Source: Georgenia satyanarayanai (GTDB lineage Bacteria > Actinomycetota > Actinomycetes > Actinomycetales > Actinomycetaceae). From it: a stretch of DNA of 64,000 nt. Positions within the stretch are counted from its first letter, which is position 1. Each line of letters begins with the position of its first letter. This document shows positions 24,540-32,989 of this stretch, piece after piece. Made by a program: the position numbers and the translations under genes. The stretch covers positions 372,001-436,000 of the forward strand of contig NZ_VUKC01000002.1 of assembly GCF_009193135.1 (NCBI RefSeq), given 5' to 3'. The notes beneath the pieces are model-generated. The model saw only the letters and a list, made by a program, of their open reading frames with translations. It did not search any database and had not been told where the DNA came from.

Positions 24540-25535
24540 GTGTTCAAGCTTTTCGGCTGGGTCCTCACCCTCGCCCTGGCCGTCGCGGCCGTGCTCACCC
24601 TCGACCCCGCGCGGCTGGGGATGTCGACGCACATCCCCGTCACGCAGGCGATCGCCATGCGTCCCTACCTCGTGGCCGGGTTCGTCGTGCTCGGCGGGGT
24701 GCTGCTGCTCGGAGTCCTCCTCGCGGCGCTGCTCGGGCGCCGGTGGCCGCGGCGCACCGTGCTGGCCGTGGTGCTGCTCGGCGTGGGCCTGGGGCACGCC
24801 GGGGTGCTGTGGTCGCGCGGCCTCGGTGACGAGCCGCTGCCCGCGGCGCGCGACGGCGCCGTCACGGTCCTCACCCTCAACACCCTGGGCGGTGGCTCCA
24901 CCCCCGCGCAGGTGGCCGACGCCGCCGCCGACGTGGGTGCGGACGTCCTCGTCCTCCCGGAGACCTCCGCGGACAGCGCCCGGGCCATCGCCGACGGACT
25001 CACCGAGCGCACCGGCGCCGCCTTCCAGCTCTTCGCCGAGCGCACCGGGGAGTGGGACGCGAGCTCGACGGCGCTCCTCGTGAGCGAGGAGCTCGGCGAG
25101 TACGCCCCCGCCCCGCCCCCGACGACGGCGCACGGCGCGGTCCGCGCGGAGCCGGTGGACGGCACGGGGCCCGTCCTCGTGGGAGTGCACCCGATGAGCC
25201 CGCACGCGCCCGGGCCGGCGATGGAGCGCTGGCGCACCGACCTCGAGGCCGCCACCGAGCCGTGCCGCAGCGAGCCGGGCGTCGTCGTCGCGGGTGACTT
25301 CAACGCGACCCTCGACCACGCCCCGATGCGGGACATCGGTTCGTGCGTCGACGCGTCCTCCGAGGGCGGCGTCGGCGGTGTGGCGACGTGGCCGGCCCAC
25401 ATGCCGCGGCTCGTGGGCGCCCACATCGACCACGTCCTCGTGGACGGGGATGTCTACACCGTGGACGCGGCCGCCGTCCTCGAGGTCGGGGAGAGCGACC
25501 ACCGCGCCGTCGTCGCCCAGATCTCCCCAAAGTAG
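24540..25535 (+). CDS. membrane-anchored endonuclease/exonuclease/phosphatase-family hydrolase
   Basis: 331-residue protein with three N-terminal hydrophobic helices (~3-20, ~40-62, ~70-88) and an extracellular EEP-fold domain (~105-331). Catalytic signatures: TLNTLGG (metal Asn), LVLPETS (metal Glu), GVHPMSPH, VVAGDFNATLDH (Asp/Asn) and HIDHVLV...ESDHRAVV (Asp/His pair). Relatives are sphingomyelinase-like phosphodiesterases or surface nucleases; the substrate cannot be told. GTG 24540 or GTG 24525 may be used; neither has a strong ribosome-binding site. Divergent from hrpA. Confidence 0.88.
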   Translation: MFKLFGWVLTLALAVAAVLTLDPARLGMSTHIPVTQAIAMRPYLVAGFVVLGGVLLLGVLLAALLGRRWPRRTVLAVVLLGVGLGHAGVLWSRGLGDEPLPAARDGAVTVLTLNTLGGGSTPAQVADAAADVGADVLVLPETSADSARAIADGLTERTGAAFQLFAERTGEWDASSTALLVSEELGEYAPAPPPTTAHGAVRAEPVDGTGPVLVGVHPMSPHAPGPAMERWRTDLEAATEPCRSEPGVVVAGDFNATLDHAPMRDIGSCVDASSEGGVGGVATWPAHMPRLVGAHIDHVLVDGDVYTVDAAAVLEVGESDHRAVVAQISPK

Positions 25536-25624
25536 TCCCGCCGAACCCCGTCCCCGCCGAGAGCGCAGGTAGCGCCGAGGGCTGAGTTGTCCCTCGAGGT
25601 GCCGGCGTACGGCCGGCGGCCGGC

Positions 25625-25882
25625 CTACTCGCCGAGGAACACGGCGCTCCACGCGCCCTGGTTCTCGGCTCCGGAGACACCGATCCGCACGGAGTCGGCA
25701 CCCGTGGTGTCGACCTCCTCGGTGTGCGCGCCGTCGACGCAGGTGACGTCGACCTCGGTGCCGTCCAGGCTGTAGGTGGGGCCACTTTCGCGCATGACCT
25801 CGACGTAGAAGGTCAGCGTGTCGTTCTGGAAGCAGGACAGCTCGACCCCGGTCACCGTGCCGCCGCTCGTGTCATACCCCAT
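25625..25882 (-). CDS. small hypothetical protein, possibly a truncated exported protein
   Basis: An 85-residue frame rich in Thr, Val, Gly and Glu with two Cys (ELSCFQNDTL, VDVTCVDGAH) and strand-like alternation ending in GAWSAVFLGE. It looks like the C-terminal beta domain of a secreted lipoprotein such as the MSMEG/Ltp-type antigens. ATG 25882 has a GGAGG only 2 nt upstream, too close, and the frame is open further upstream without a start, so it may have lost its N-terminus and signal peptide. No family recognised. Confidence 0.45.
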   Translation of the reverse strand: MGYDTSGGTVTGVELSCFQNDTLTFYVEVMRESGPTYSLDGTEVDVTCVDGAHTEEVDTTGADSVRIGVSGAENQGAWSAVFLGE

Positions 25883-26008
25883 GGCCTCCCCATGGACACA
25901 CGCTAGGGGGCGGTGCCGCGCGGCGTGGTGAGTTCCTCGGTTGCCCTCACCCGGACGTGCGCAGATGAGGGTGCTCGGAGGACGACCGGGGAGGTCGAGG
26001 GCCGGGGA

Positions 26009-26563
26009 CTACGCGCCGCCGTCGGTCGCGCGATCGGCGAGCCGGCCGAGCGCCGCCCGCCAGAAGTCCTTCCACTCGGCCACGGCGTCCACGTCCGGGA
26101 GCCGGCCGTGCTGGACCGCCACCCGGACCTTCCCGGCGCCGGCGGCGAGCTCGACGACCACGCGCGCACCGTCGTCGTCGGTGATCCGGGCCCGCCGCGG
26201 CGCACTGGCGCTCACCACCTGCCAGCCCGGCACCCACGCCGTGCGCAGCGCGTCGTCGACGACGTGCGCGAACGTCTCCTCGGCGGGCGCCCCCACGGTC
26301 TTCGACACGTTGGCGTCGAAGGTGCCGTCCTGCCGCTGCCCCGGCAGCCGCATCCCGCGCGCCTGCTCGTAGCCGACGGTGAGGCTCTGCGCCCACCAGC
26401 CGTCGACGTCGTGCTCGGTGACGAGCCACTCCGCGATCCGCTGGTGCGCCCAGTCCTCCGCGCCGGCGGCGTCGAGCAGGCCGAACCAGTCCTTGCGGGC
26501 GCGGCCGGTGGCGCGGGCGACCGTGTCCGCGCCGATGACCTCGTCGTGCCGTCTGGTGGTCAT
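26009..26563 (-). CDS. DUF4287 domain protein, SRPBCC-like C-terminus
   Basis: Cytoplasmic protein of 184 residues. The N-terminal half matches DUF4287 (ATGRARKDWFGLLDAAGA, AQRIAEWL-like helix, WWAQSLTVGYEQARG). The C-terminal half reads as a START/SRPBCC beta grasp (VSKTVGAPAEETFAHVVDD, RARITDDDGARVVVEL, EWKDFWRAALGRLAD), typical of small actinobacterial Aha1-type proteins of unknown role. ATG 26563 begins at TTRRHDEVIG; an upstream ATG at 26647 has no support. Divergent from metF. Confidence 0.82.
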   Translation of the reverse strand: MTTRRHDEVIGADTVARATGRARKDWFGLLDAAGAEDWAHQRIAEWLVTEHDVDGWWAQSLTVGYEQARGMRLPGQRQDGTFDANVSKTVGAPAEETFAHVVDDALRTAWVPGWQVVSASAPRRARITDDDGARVVVELAAGAGKVRVAVQHGRLPDVDAVAEWKDFWRAALGRLADRATDGGA

Positions 26564-26696
26564 GGGCCCACGGTACGCGGGGCCAGAGCGCGCTCCGCGG
26601 CGTCGGTGTCTCATCGGCGTCGCTCCGACGGGCGCGCTGTCTCGCATCCCGGATGGCCTTTGGTCACGCGGTCACCGCGCCGCGACGATCGCACCA

Positions 26697-26789
26697 CCAT
26701 CCAGAGCGGCCGAGAGTCCTGGCTCGACGACGCCGCAGCAACCCCCCGTCTCCACGGGTGCGGGTGCTTCCGCCAGGCCCGATGGGAGA
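26697..26789 (+). ncRNA. SAM riboswitch upstream of metF (SAM-I / SAM-I-IV type)
   Basis: The leader carries SAM-I-like core strings in order: CGAGAGTCCTGGCTCGACGA, then GCCGCAGCAACC (consensus ...CCxGGCAACC), then a CCCG/CGGG hairpin and GGTGCTTCCGCC (consensus GGTGCxaaTTCC). The closing stem pairs CCATC (26697-26701) with GATGG (26781-26785). The Shine-Dalgarno GGGAGAG begins at 26784 inside or next to that stem, so SAM binding should block metF translation. Targets metF and metE are classical methionine genes. The exact Rfam class is uncertain. Confidence 0.78.
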
Positions 26790-26795
26790 GTGTTC

Positions 26796-27713
26796 GTGAG
26801 CACCGCTAGCCTCGTGACTGTGCCGCGTGGACGACCGACGGTCTCATTCGAGCTGTATCCACCACGCACGCCCGCCAGCGAGGCGTCGGCGTGGGAGACG
26901 GTCGAGCGTCTGGCCGCCGCGGCCCCGGACTTCTTCTCGGTCACCTACGGCGCCTCCGGCTCCACCCGCGACGCCTCGCGCACCCTCGTGCGCCGCATCC
27001 TCGCCGAGACGACCGTCGCCCCGATCGCCCACCTCACCTGCGTCGGTTCCACCCGCGCGGAGCTTGCGCGGTTCGTCGGCGAGCTCGTCGACGACGGCGT
27101 GCGCGACTTCCTCGCCCTGCGCGGAGACCCTCCGGCCGGCGAGCGGGAGTGGGTCCCCCGGCCCGACGGCGTCAACTCCACCGCCGAGCTCGTCGCGCTC
27201 ATCAGGTCGGTGGAGCACGCACGCTTTGGTGCGACCGGGGCGCTGAGCGTCGCCGTCGCCGCCTATCCCGCCGGCTCCCACCACACCCGCACGCAGGACG
27301 TCGCCGCCCTGCGTGACAAGCAGGCGGCGGGCGCGGACTTCGCCATCACCCAGGTGTTCTACGACCCCGCGGCCTACGTCGGCCTGGTCGAGGAGGCCCG
27401 CGCGGCCGGGGTGGTGCTCCCGATGGTCGCCGGCATCATCCCGATGACCGACCCGCGGCGGCTCACCCGGCTGGCTCAGCTCACCGGCGTCCCGGTCCCC
27501 GAGCCGCTGCTCGAGCGCCTCGCCGCGGCCGTCGACGACGACGACCGGCACCGCATCGGCATCGACGCGACCACCGCCCTGGTGGACGACGTCGTCGCCG
27601 CCGGCGCGCCCGGACTGCACCTGTTCACGTTCAACCAGCACCGGCCGGCACTCGACGTCGTCGAGCGCCTGCGTCGCCCGCTGTCCACCACGAGCCCGAG
27701 GACGACCTCATGA
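26796..27713 (+). CDS. metF: methylenetetrahydrofolate reductase
   Basis: FAD-dependent reductase of 305 residues that makes 5-methyl-THF for methionine synthesis. TIM-barrel signatures: VSFELYPPRT (FAD/folate Glu), FFSVTYGASGSTRD, HLTCVGSTRAEL, FLALRGDPP, VAAYPAGSHHT, QAAGADFAITQVFYD and MVAGIIPMTDPRRL. GTG 26796 follows GGGAGAG at a fitting distance; GTG 26790 is too close. Expression should be controlled by the SAM riboswitch directly upstream. Its stop overlaps the metE ATG (ATGA), so both products are made together. Confidence 0.95.
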   Translation: MSTASLVTVPRGRPTVSFELYPPRTPASEASAWETVERLAAAAPDFFSVTYGASGSTRDASRTLVRRILAETTVAPIAHLTCVGSTRAELARFVGELVDDGVRDFLALRGDPPAGEREWVPRPDGVNSTAELVALIRSVEHARFGATGALSVAVAAYPAGSHHTRTQDVAALRDKQAAGADFAITQVFYDPAAYVGLVEEARAAGVVLPMVAGIIPMTDPRRLTRLAQLTGVPVPEPLLERLAAAVDDDDRHRIGIDATTALVDDVVAAGAPGLHLFTFNQHRPALDVVERLRRPLSTTSPRTTS

Positions 27714-30106
27714 CCGACCGCACCGTGCCCCAGCTGCCCGCCGCCACCATCCTCGGCTACCCGCGGATCGGGCCACGGCGCGAGCTCAAGCGGGCCGTCG
27801 AGTCCTTCTGGGCCGGCCGCAGCGAGCTCGACGACCTGCTCATCGCCGCCGCGGAGCTGCGCCGCCGTCAGCGTGCGCGGCTCATCGACCTCGGCCTCGC
27901 CGCCGACGACGCCTCGATCCCCTCCGACTTCTCCTTCTACGACCAGGTGCTCGACACGGCCGTCACCCTCGGGGCCGTCCCGCCCCGTTTCGCCGACCTC
28001 CTCGACGACGACGGCGCCCTCGACCTGCCCGGGTACTTCACCCTGGCCCGGGGAGCCGGGGACCGTCCGCCGCTGGAGATGACGAAGTGGTTCGACACGA
28101 ACTACCACTACCTCGTCCCCGAGATCAGCCCGGAGACCCGCTTCCGGCTCGCCGACGACCGCGTCCAGCGCTGCTTCCTCGAAGCGGCCGCGGAGGGCGT
28201 GACGACGCGGCCGGTCATCGTCGGGCCCGTCTCGTTCCTCCTCCTGAGCAAGGCCGTCGGCGAGGAGCAGCCGGACGCCGACGGTGCGGCACCGGTCGCC
28301 GCCCCGCCGGAGGACTTCACGCCGCTCGACCGCCTGGACGACCTCCTGCCCGCGTACGTGGAGCTCCTCCGCGAGCTGGGGCAGGCGGGCGCGCCGTGGC
28401 TCCAGGTCGAGGAGCCCGCCCTTGCCGTCGACTGGGGGGTCCCGCGCGAGCAGGTGCTCGCCGCCGTCGAGCGCGCCTACACCGCTCTCGCCACCGAGCT
28501 GACCCGGCCCGAGCGTCCGGCGCTCTTCGTCCCCGTCGCCTACGGGCCCGCCGACGACGCCCTGCCGGTGCTCGCGGGAGCCGGAGTCGAGGCGGTCGGC
28601 ATCGACCTCGTCCGCGGCGACGTCCCGTCCGGTGAGGTCCTGTCGGGACTCGGGGACGCCGTCGTCGTCGCGGGTGTGGTCAACGGCCGCAACGTGTGGC
28701 GCACGGACCTCGACGCCGCGTTCGAGCGGCTCGAGGAGCTCGAGGCAGGGCTGCCGGAGGGCGCCGCCCGCGCGGGACGCCTCTGCGTGGGGACGTCGAC
28801 CTCGCTGCAGCACGTGCCTTACGACGTCGGCGCGGAGACGGGACTGGACCCGCAGCTGAGCAGCTGGCTCGCCTTCGCCGACCAGAAGGTCGAGGAGGTG
28901 CTGGCGCTCGCGACGGCGCTCACCCGGGGGCGCGACGCCGCCGGGGAGGCGTTCACCGCCGCAGCCGACCGCCGTCGCAGCCGGCTCGAGCACCCCGGGG
29001 TCCGCCGGGCCGACGTCCGCGACCGCGTGGCGGCCCTGAGCGACGCGGACCGGCAGCGCGCCCCCTTCGCGGAGCGGGCCGCCACCCAGGCCGAGGTCCT
29101 CGACCTGCCCCCGCTGCCGACGACGACGATCGGCTCCTTCCCGCAGACCGTCGAGATCCGCCGGGCGCGGGCGGCGTACGGGCGCGGCGAGCTCAGCGCG
29201 GAGGAGTACACCGCTGCGATGCGCGAGGAGATCGCGCGGGTGGTCCAGCTGCAGGAGGAGCTGGGCCTGGACGTCCTCGTCCACGGCGAGCCCGAGCGCA
29301 ACGACATGGTCCAGTACTTCGCCGAGAACCTCGAGGGCTTCTCGGTGACCCAGAACGGCTGGGTCCAGTCTTACGGCACGCGCTGCACCCGCCCCTCGAT
29401 CCTGTGGGGCGACGTCGCCCGGCCCGCGCCGATCACCGTCGAGTGGTCCCGCTACGCCGCCTCGCTCACCGACAAGCCGGTCAAGGGCATGCTCACCGGC
29501 CCGGTGACGATCCTCGCGTGGTCCTTCGTCCGCGACGACCAGCCGCTCGCGGACACGGCGGCGCAGGTGGCGCTCGCGCTGCGCGACGAGGTCGCCGACC
29601 TCGAGGCGGCGGGCATCGGTGTCATCCAGGTCGACGAGCCCGCGCTGCGCGAGCTCCTCCCGCTGCGCGCGGAGCACCACGCGGCGTACCTGGAGTGGTC
29701 GGTCGGCGCGTTCCGGCTGGCGACGGCGGTCGCGGACCCGGCCACCCAGGTGCACACGCACCTGTGCTACTCCGAGTTCGGGGAGGTCATCGGCGCGATC
29801 GACGACCTGGACGCGGACGTGACGAGCATCGAGGCCGCGCGCTCCCGGATGGAGGTGCTGCCCGAGCTGCAGGCGGCGGGCTTCGCCCGTGGCGTGGGAC
29901 CGGGTGTCTACGACATCCACTCCCCGCGGGTGCCGAGCGAGGAGGAGGTCGCCGAGCTCGTGGCGCTCGCGGCCGAGTCGGTGCCCCCGCAGCTGCTGTG
30001 GGTCAACCCCGACTGCGGCCTCAAGACCCGCGGCTACGACGAGGTCGAGCCCAGCCTGCGCCACCTCGTGGCGGCCGCGCGGAAGGTGCGGGCGAGCCTG
30101 TCCTGA
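27710..30106 (+). CDS. metE: cobalamin-independent methionine synthase
   Basis: 798-residue zinc enzyme that transfers the methyl group of 5-methyl-THF-polyglutamate to homocysteine. Full family length with two barrels: ATILGYPRIGPRRELKRAVE and KWFDTNYHYLVPE in the N-terminal barrel; TTIGSFPQTVEIR, VHGEPERNDMVQYFAENLEG (zinc/homocysteine region), IQVDEPALRE, HTHLCYSEF (zinc His/Cys), DIHSPRVPS and WVNPDCGLKTR (zinc Cys) in the C-terminal barrel. All expected zinc ligands are present. It overlaps metF by 4 bp and shares its SAM riboswitch. Confidence 0.97.
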   Translation: MTDRTVPQLPAATILGYPRIGPRRELKRAVESFWAGRSELDDLLIAAAELRRRQRARLIDLGLAADDASIPSDFSFYDQVLDTAVTLGAVPPRFADLLDDDGALDLPGYFTLARGAGDRPPLEMTKWFDTNYHYLVPEISPETRFRLADDRVQRCFLEAAAEGVTTRPVIVGPVSFLLLSKAVGEEQPDADGAAPVAAPPEDFTPLDRLDDLLPAYVELLRELGQAGAPWLQVEEPALAVDWGVPREQVLAAVERAYTALATELTRPERPALFVPVAYGPADDALPVLAGAGVEAVGIDLVRGDVPSGEVLSGLGDAVVVAGVVNGRNVWRTDLDAAFERLEELEAGLPEGAARAGRLCVGTSTSLQHVPYDVGAETGLDPQLSSWLAFADQKVEEVLALATALTRGRDAAGEAFTAAADRRRSRLEHPGVRRADVRDRVAALSDADRQRAPFAERAATQAEVLDLPPLPTTTIGSFPQTVEIRRARAAYGRGELSAEEYTAAMREEIARVVQLQEELGLDVLVHGEPERNDMVQYFAENLEGFSVTQNGWVQSYGTRCTRPSILWGDVARPAPITVEWSRYAASLTDKPVKGMLTGPVTILAWSFVRDDQPLADTAAQVALALRDEVADLEAAGIGVIQVDEPALRELLPLRAEHHAAYLEWSVGAFRLATAVADPATQVHTHLCYSEFGEVIGAIDDLDADVTSIEAARSRMEVLPELQAAGFARGVGPGVYDIHSPRVPSEEEVAELVALAAESVPPQLLWVNPDCGLKTRGYDEVEPSLRHLVAAARKVRASLS

Positions 30107-30108
30107 GC

Positions 30109-30128
30109 GCGCGGGCCGGGACCCGCGC
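30109..30128. terminator. weak terminator hairpin after metE
   Basis: GCGCGGG (30109-30115) and CCCGCGC (30122-30128) with a 6-nt loop, just after the metE stop and facing the converging reductase gene. A short stem and no U tract. Confidence 0.4.
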
Positions 30129-30147
30129 ACACCTCTCCCTCCGGGGC

Positions 30148-31383
30148 CTACCCGAGGCGCTCGGTGGTGATCTCGAAGCCCGCCGCGACCAGACGGTCGG
30201 CGAGGACGCTTCCCAGCGCCGTCGCCGGGGTGAGGACGCCGCCCCCGTTCGGCAGGCGGGACCCGTCGTGCGCGAGGGCGAGCGCGGACTCCCCGATCAT
30301 CACCGAGGTGGCCGCGTAGCCCGGGTCCCCCTGGGCCGCGACGACGGTGCGGTACGAGGCGCCCGACGTCGTCCGGGCGAGCACCTCCATGCGGAAGTGG
30401 CCGCCCCGGCGGGTCTCCTCGTCGGGGCCGTCGCCCGGGGAGGGCAGTACCCGGTCGGCGACCCAGCGGGTGGGCGGGAACGCCATGACGCCGACGGCGG
30501 CACCGGTGGCGAGGGCCAGTGCCCGGGCCCGCCGTCGTCCACGCGAGCCGGGACCGACGTCCATGACCTCCCGGTAGCGGAAGTCGCGGCCGTAGCGCCA
30601 GCCGCTGAGCGCGTTGCTGCGGTGGACGATGCGGCTGTTGAAGGCCGCCATGGGGAAGGTCGTCACCCACGTGCCGGTCTGCGCGTCGCGGAAGGGCTGT
30701 GACGGTGTGTGCTGGTCGACGTCGGGCGCGTCGGCACGGTCGGGGACGAGCGCGTACGGGTCGGCGAGGATGCGCCGGTTGCTCGGGTCGCGGGCGGCGT
30801 CCACCTGGGTGCGCATCGAGTCGATCGTGCCGCCGCTGATCCCGCCGGAGACCTCGCGGACGGCGAGCGTGGTCGCGAGCAGCTCGCCCGCGCCGTCGGC
30901 CCGCGCGCGCTCGGCGGTGAGGTAGGCGCCGAGGTCGGAGGGGACGGAGTCGAAGCCGCACGAGTGGACGATGCGGGCACCGGTGCGCTGCGCCGTGGCG
31001 TGCAGGCGCTGGGAGGTCTCGTGGATGAACAGGACCTCACCGGCGAGGTCGGCGTAGTGCGTGCCCGCCTCCGCGCAGGCGCGGGCGAGGGGCATGCCGT
31101 GCCGGCTGTAGGGCCCGACCGTCGTGACGACGACGCGGGTGGAGCGGGCGAGCTCGGCCAGGGCGGCGTCGTCCTCGGCGTCGGCGACGACCACCGGCCA
31201 TCCGGTCGCGGGCGGACCGAGGTCGTCGCGGACCCGCTCCAACCTGTCCCGGGAGCGGCCGGCGAGCCCGACCCGGGTGCTCGGAGCGTGCTGCGCGAGG
31301 TACTCGGCCACGAGCCGTCCGACGAAACCGCTGGCGCCGTAGACGACGACGTCCAGCGCCCGGTCCGAGGAAGGCGCACTCAT
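30148..31383 (-). CDS. saccharopine dehydrogenase-like NAD(P)-binding reductase
   Basis: 411-residue enzyme with an N-terminal Rossmann fold, VVVYGASGFVGRLVAEYLA, the string GLAGRSRDRLERV, VVTTVGPYSRHGMPLARACA and ADLAGEVLF. It resembles actinobacterial trans-acting enoyl reductase / saccharopine dehydrogenase-like proteins (Rv2449c/Rv2953 type), which reduce lipid intermediates. A hydrophobic segment near residue 285 (ARALALATGAAVGVMAF) may bind membrane. The true substrate is unknown; lysine metabolism is unlikely because the catalytic domain is of the reductase type. Convergent with metE, and followed by trpS in reverse order. Confidence 0.85.
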   Translation of the reverse strand: MSAPSSDRALDVVVYGASGFVGRLVAEYLAQHAPSTRVGLAGRSRDRLERVRDDLGPPATGWPVVVADAEDDAALAELARSTRVVVTTVGPYSRHGMPLARACAEAGTHYADLAGEVLFIHETSQRLHATAQRTGARIVHSCGFDSVPSDLGAYLTAERARADGAGELLATTLAVREVSGGISGGTIDSMRTQVDAARDPSNRRILADPYALVPDRADAPDVDQHTPSQPFRDAQTGTWVTTFPMAAFNSRIVHRSNALSGWRYGRDFRYREVMDVGPGSRGRRRARALALATGAAVGVMAFPPTRWVADRVLPSPGDGPDEETRRGGHFRMEVLARTTSGASYRTVVAAQGDPGYAATSVMIGESALALAHDGSRLPNGGGVLTPATALGSVLADRLVAAGFEITTERLG

Positions 31384-31435
31384 ACGTCGAGGCTAGGTCC
31401 CACCCCGGACTTCGCAATTGGGGGTGCGCCGATCC

Positions 31436-32566
31436 TCAGGTGTAGATCATGCCCATCGCCCGGCGGACCTCGTCCAGCGTCGCCTCGGCGACGGCGTTGG
31501 CGCGCTCGTTGCCCGCGTCGAGCACCTGGCGCAGGTAGCCCGGGTCGGCGACGAGCTCGGCGCGACGCGCGCGGACGGGGGCGAAGTGCTCGTTGACGGC
31601 TTCGGTGACCACGCGCTTGAGGGTGCCGCCCCCGCCGTCGCCGATCTCCGCGGCCACGTCCTGCGGGTCGCGGCCGCTGGCCAGTGCCGCGAGCAGGACG
31701 AGGTTGGAGACCTCCGGACGCCCGGCCGGGTCGTAGGTGATGTGCCGGTCGGCGTCGGTGACGGCTTTCTTCAGCCGCTTCGCGGTGGTGTCGGCGTCCA
31801 TCCCGAGCTCGATAGTGTTGCCCTTGGACTTGCTCATCTTCTGCCCGTCGGTGCCGAGCAGGTTCGTCGCGGCGGACAGCAGCGCTTCCGGCTGCGGGAA
31901 CACCGGGCGGTCCGCCTCGGCGCGCCCGTAGCGCTCGTCGAAGCGGCGGGCGATGATCCGCGTCTGCTCGAGGTGGGGCAGCTGGTCCTTGCCCACCGGG
32001 ACGAGGTTGGCCTTGCAGAAGAGGATGTCGGCGGCCTGGTGCACCGGGTAGGTGAGCAGGAGCCCGGACATCGGGCGCCCGCCGGTGGCCTCGAACTCCG
32101 ACTTCACCGTGGGGTTGCGCCGCAGCTCGGAGTCGGTGACGAGGGAGAGGAAGGGGAGCATGAGCTGGTTGAGCGCCGGCACCGAGGAGTGCGTGAAGAT
32201 CGTCGTGCGCGCCGGGTCCAGGCCGATCGCCAGGTAGTCCGCGACGAGGGACAGCACCCGGTCCTGGATCTCCCCGACCGCGTCACGGTCGGTGATGACC
32301 TGGTAGTCCGCCACGAGCACCCACGTCTGCACGCCCCGGTTCTGCAGCGCCACCCGGTTGGCCAGGGTGCCGAAGTAGTGGCCCAGGTGGAGGTTGCCGG
32401 TGGGCCGGTCACCGGTGAGGACGCGGAACTTGGTGGGGTTGGCGTCGATCTCGGCCTCGATCGCGCGGGAGCGGGCCCGCGTACGGTCGAGGGAGGCGTC
32501 GGAGGTGGACTCCGCCAGCGCGTCCGAGACGGCGGCGTCGGTAGCGGCGATCTGCTCGGTACTCAC
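31436..32566 (-). CDS. trpS: tryptophanyl-tRNA synthetase
   Basis: Class I aminoacyl-tRNA synthetase of 376 residues that charges tRNA-Trp. HIGH-type motif GNLHLGHYFGTL, substrate region LADYQVITDRD and LTYPVHQAADIL, ARRFDERYG, and the KMSKS loop QKMSKSKGNTIELG. The N-terminal ~45 residues (Ala/Ser/Asp-rich, IEAEIDANPTKFRVLTGDRP) extend slightly beyond bacterial norms. GTG start at 32566. No T-box or Trp leader peptide was seen in the 90-bp divergent region. Confidence 0.96.
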   Translation of the reverse strand: MSTEQIAATDAAVSDALAESTSDASLDRTRARSRAIEAEIDANPTKFRVLTGDRPTGNLHLGHYFGTLANRVALQNRGVQTWVLVADYQVITDRDAVGEIQDRVLSLVADYLAIGLDPARTTIFTHSSVPALNQLMLPFLSLVTDSELRRNPTVKSEFEATGGRPMSGLLLTYPVHQAADILFCKANLVPVGKDQLPHLEQTRIIARRFDERYGRAEADRPVFPQPEALLSAATNLLGTDGQKMSKSKGNTIELGMDADTTAKRLKKAVTDADRHITYDPAGRPEVSNLVLLAALASGRDPQDVAAEIGDGGGGTLKRVVTEAVNEHFAPVRARRAELVADPGYLRQVLDAGNERANAVAEATLDEVRRAMGMIYT

Positions 32567-32656
32567 CCGGCGATCCTAGTCGTCCCCGGAACGCGCGCGG
32601 CGGCAGGTCCGACCATAGGGTGGTGCCCCACACATCACTCACGGAGGTGGACGTTC

Positions 32657-32989
32657 ATGGGCAAGCTCTCGTTCTTCGTCGGGGCCGGGGTCGGTTACGT
32701 GCTCGGTGCTCGGGCAGGCCGCCAGCAGTTCGAGAAGATCAAGTCCGCGAGCCAGCACGTGTGGGAGAACCCGCGCGTGCAGTCCAGCGTGAACAAGGTC
32801 GAGGAGAAGGTCAGCGAGGTGGCCAAGGACAAGGCCTCCGCCGTCACCGACAAGGTCACGGACACCGTCAGGAGCCGCATGGGTGGCCACTCCGGCTCCT
32901 CCGGCTCCGGCTCCGCGGGCAGTGGTGACGCCTCGCAGACCGGGGTCGGTGGCTCCATGCGCCCGACGCCGCCGCAGCCCGAGCTCTGA
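32657..32989 (+). CDS. small YtxH-like membrane-associated protein
   Basis: 110-residue protein. An N-terminal glycine-zipper hydrophobic segment, LSFFVGAGVGYVLGARAG (4-21), is followed by a long amphipathic, Lys/Glu/Ala-rich helix (~25-75, 'VEEKVSEVAKDKAS' pattern) and a disordered Gly/Ser/Pro tail. This is typical of actinobacterial YtxH/'DUF' envelope-stress small proteins. A strong GGAGGTGG lies 7 nt before ATG 32657. Its stop lies within CTGA, which overlaps the likely CTG start of the following oxidoreductase. Confidence 0.82.
   Translation: MGKLSFFVGAGVGYVLGARAGRQQFEKIKSASQHVWENPRVQSSVNKVEEKVSEVAKDKASAVTDKVTDTVRSRMGGHSGSSGSGSAGSGDASQTGVGGSMRPTPPQPEL

Noticed and set aside
20151-25535. 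1,794-codon open frame on the plus strand opposite hrpA
   Set aside because: GC-rich codon bias leaves the antisense frame open; it shows no domains and only its end (24540-25535) is a real gene.
27476-30961. 1,161-codon minus-strand frame opposite metE
   Set aside because: Antisense shadow, low-complexity Arg/Gly/Asp composition; metE on the plus strand has all zinc ligands.
31412-31421. TCGCAATTGG, an isolated arm of the 64-bp repeat
   Set aside because: No complementary arm or inner stem nearby; likely chance or a decayed remnant too small to call.
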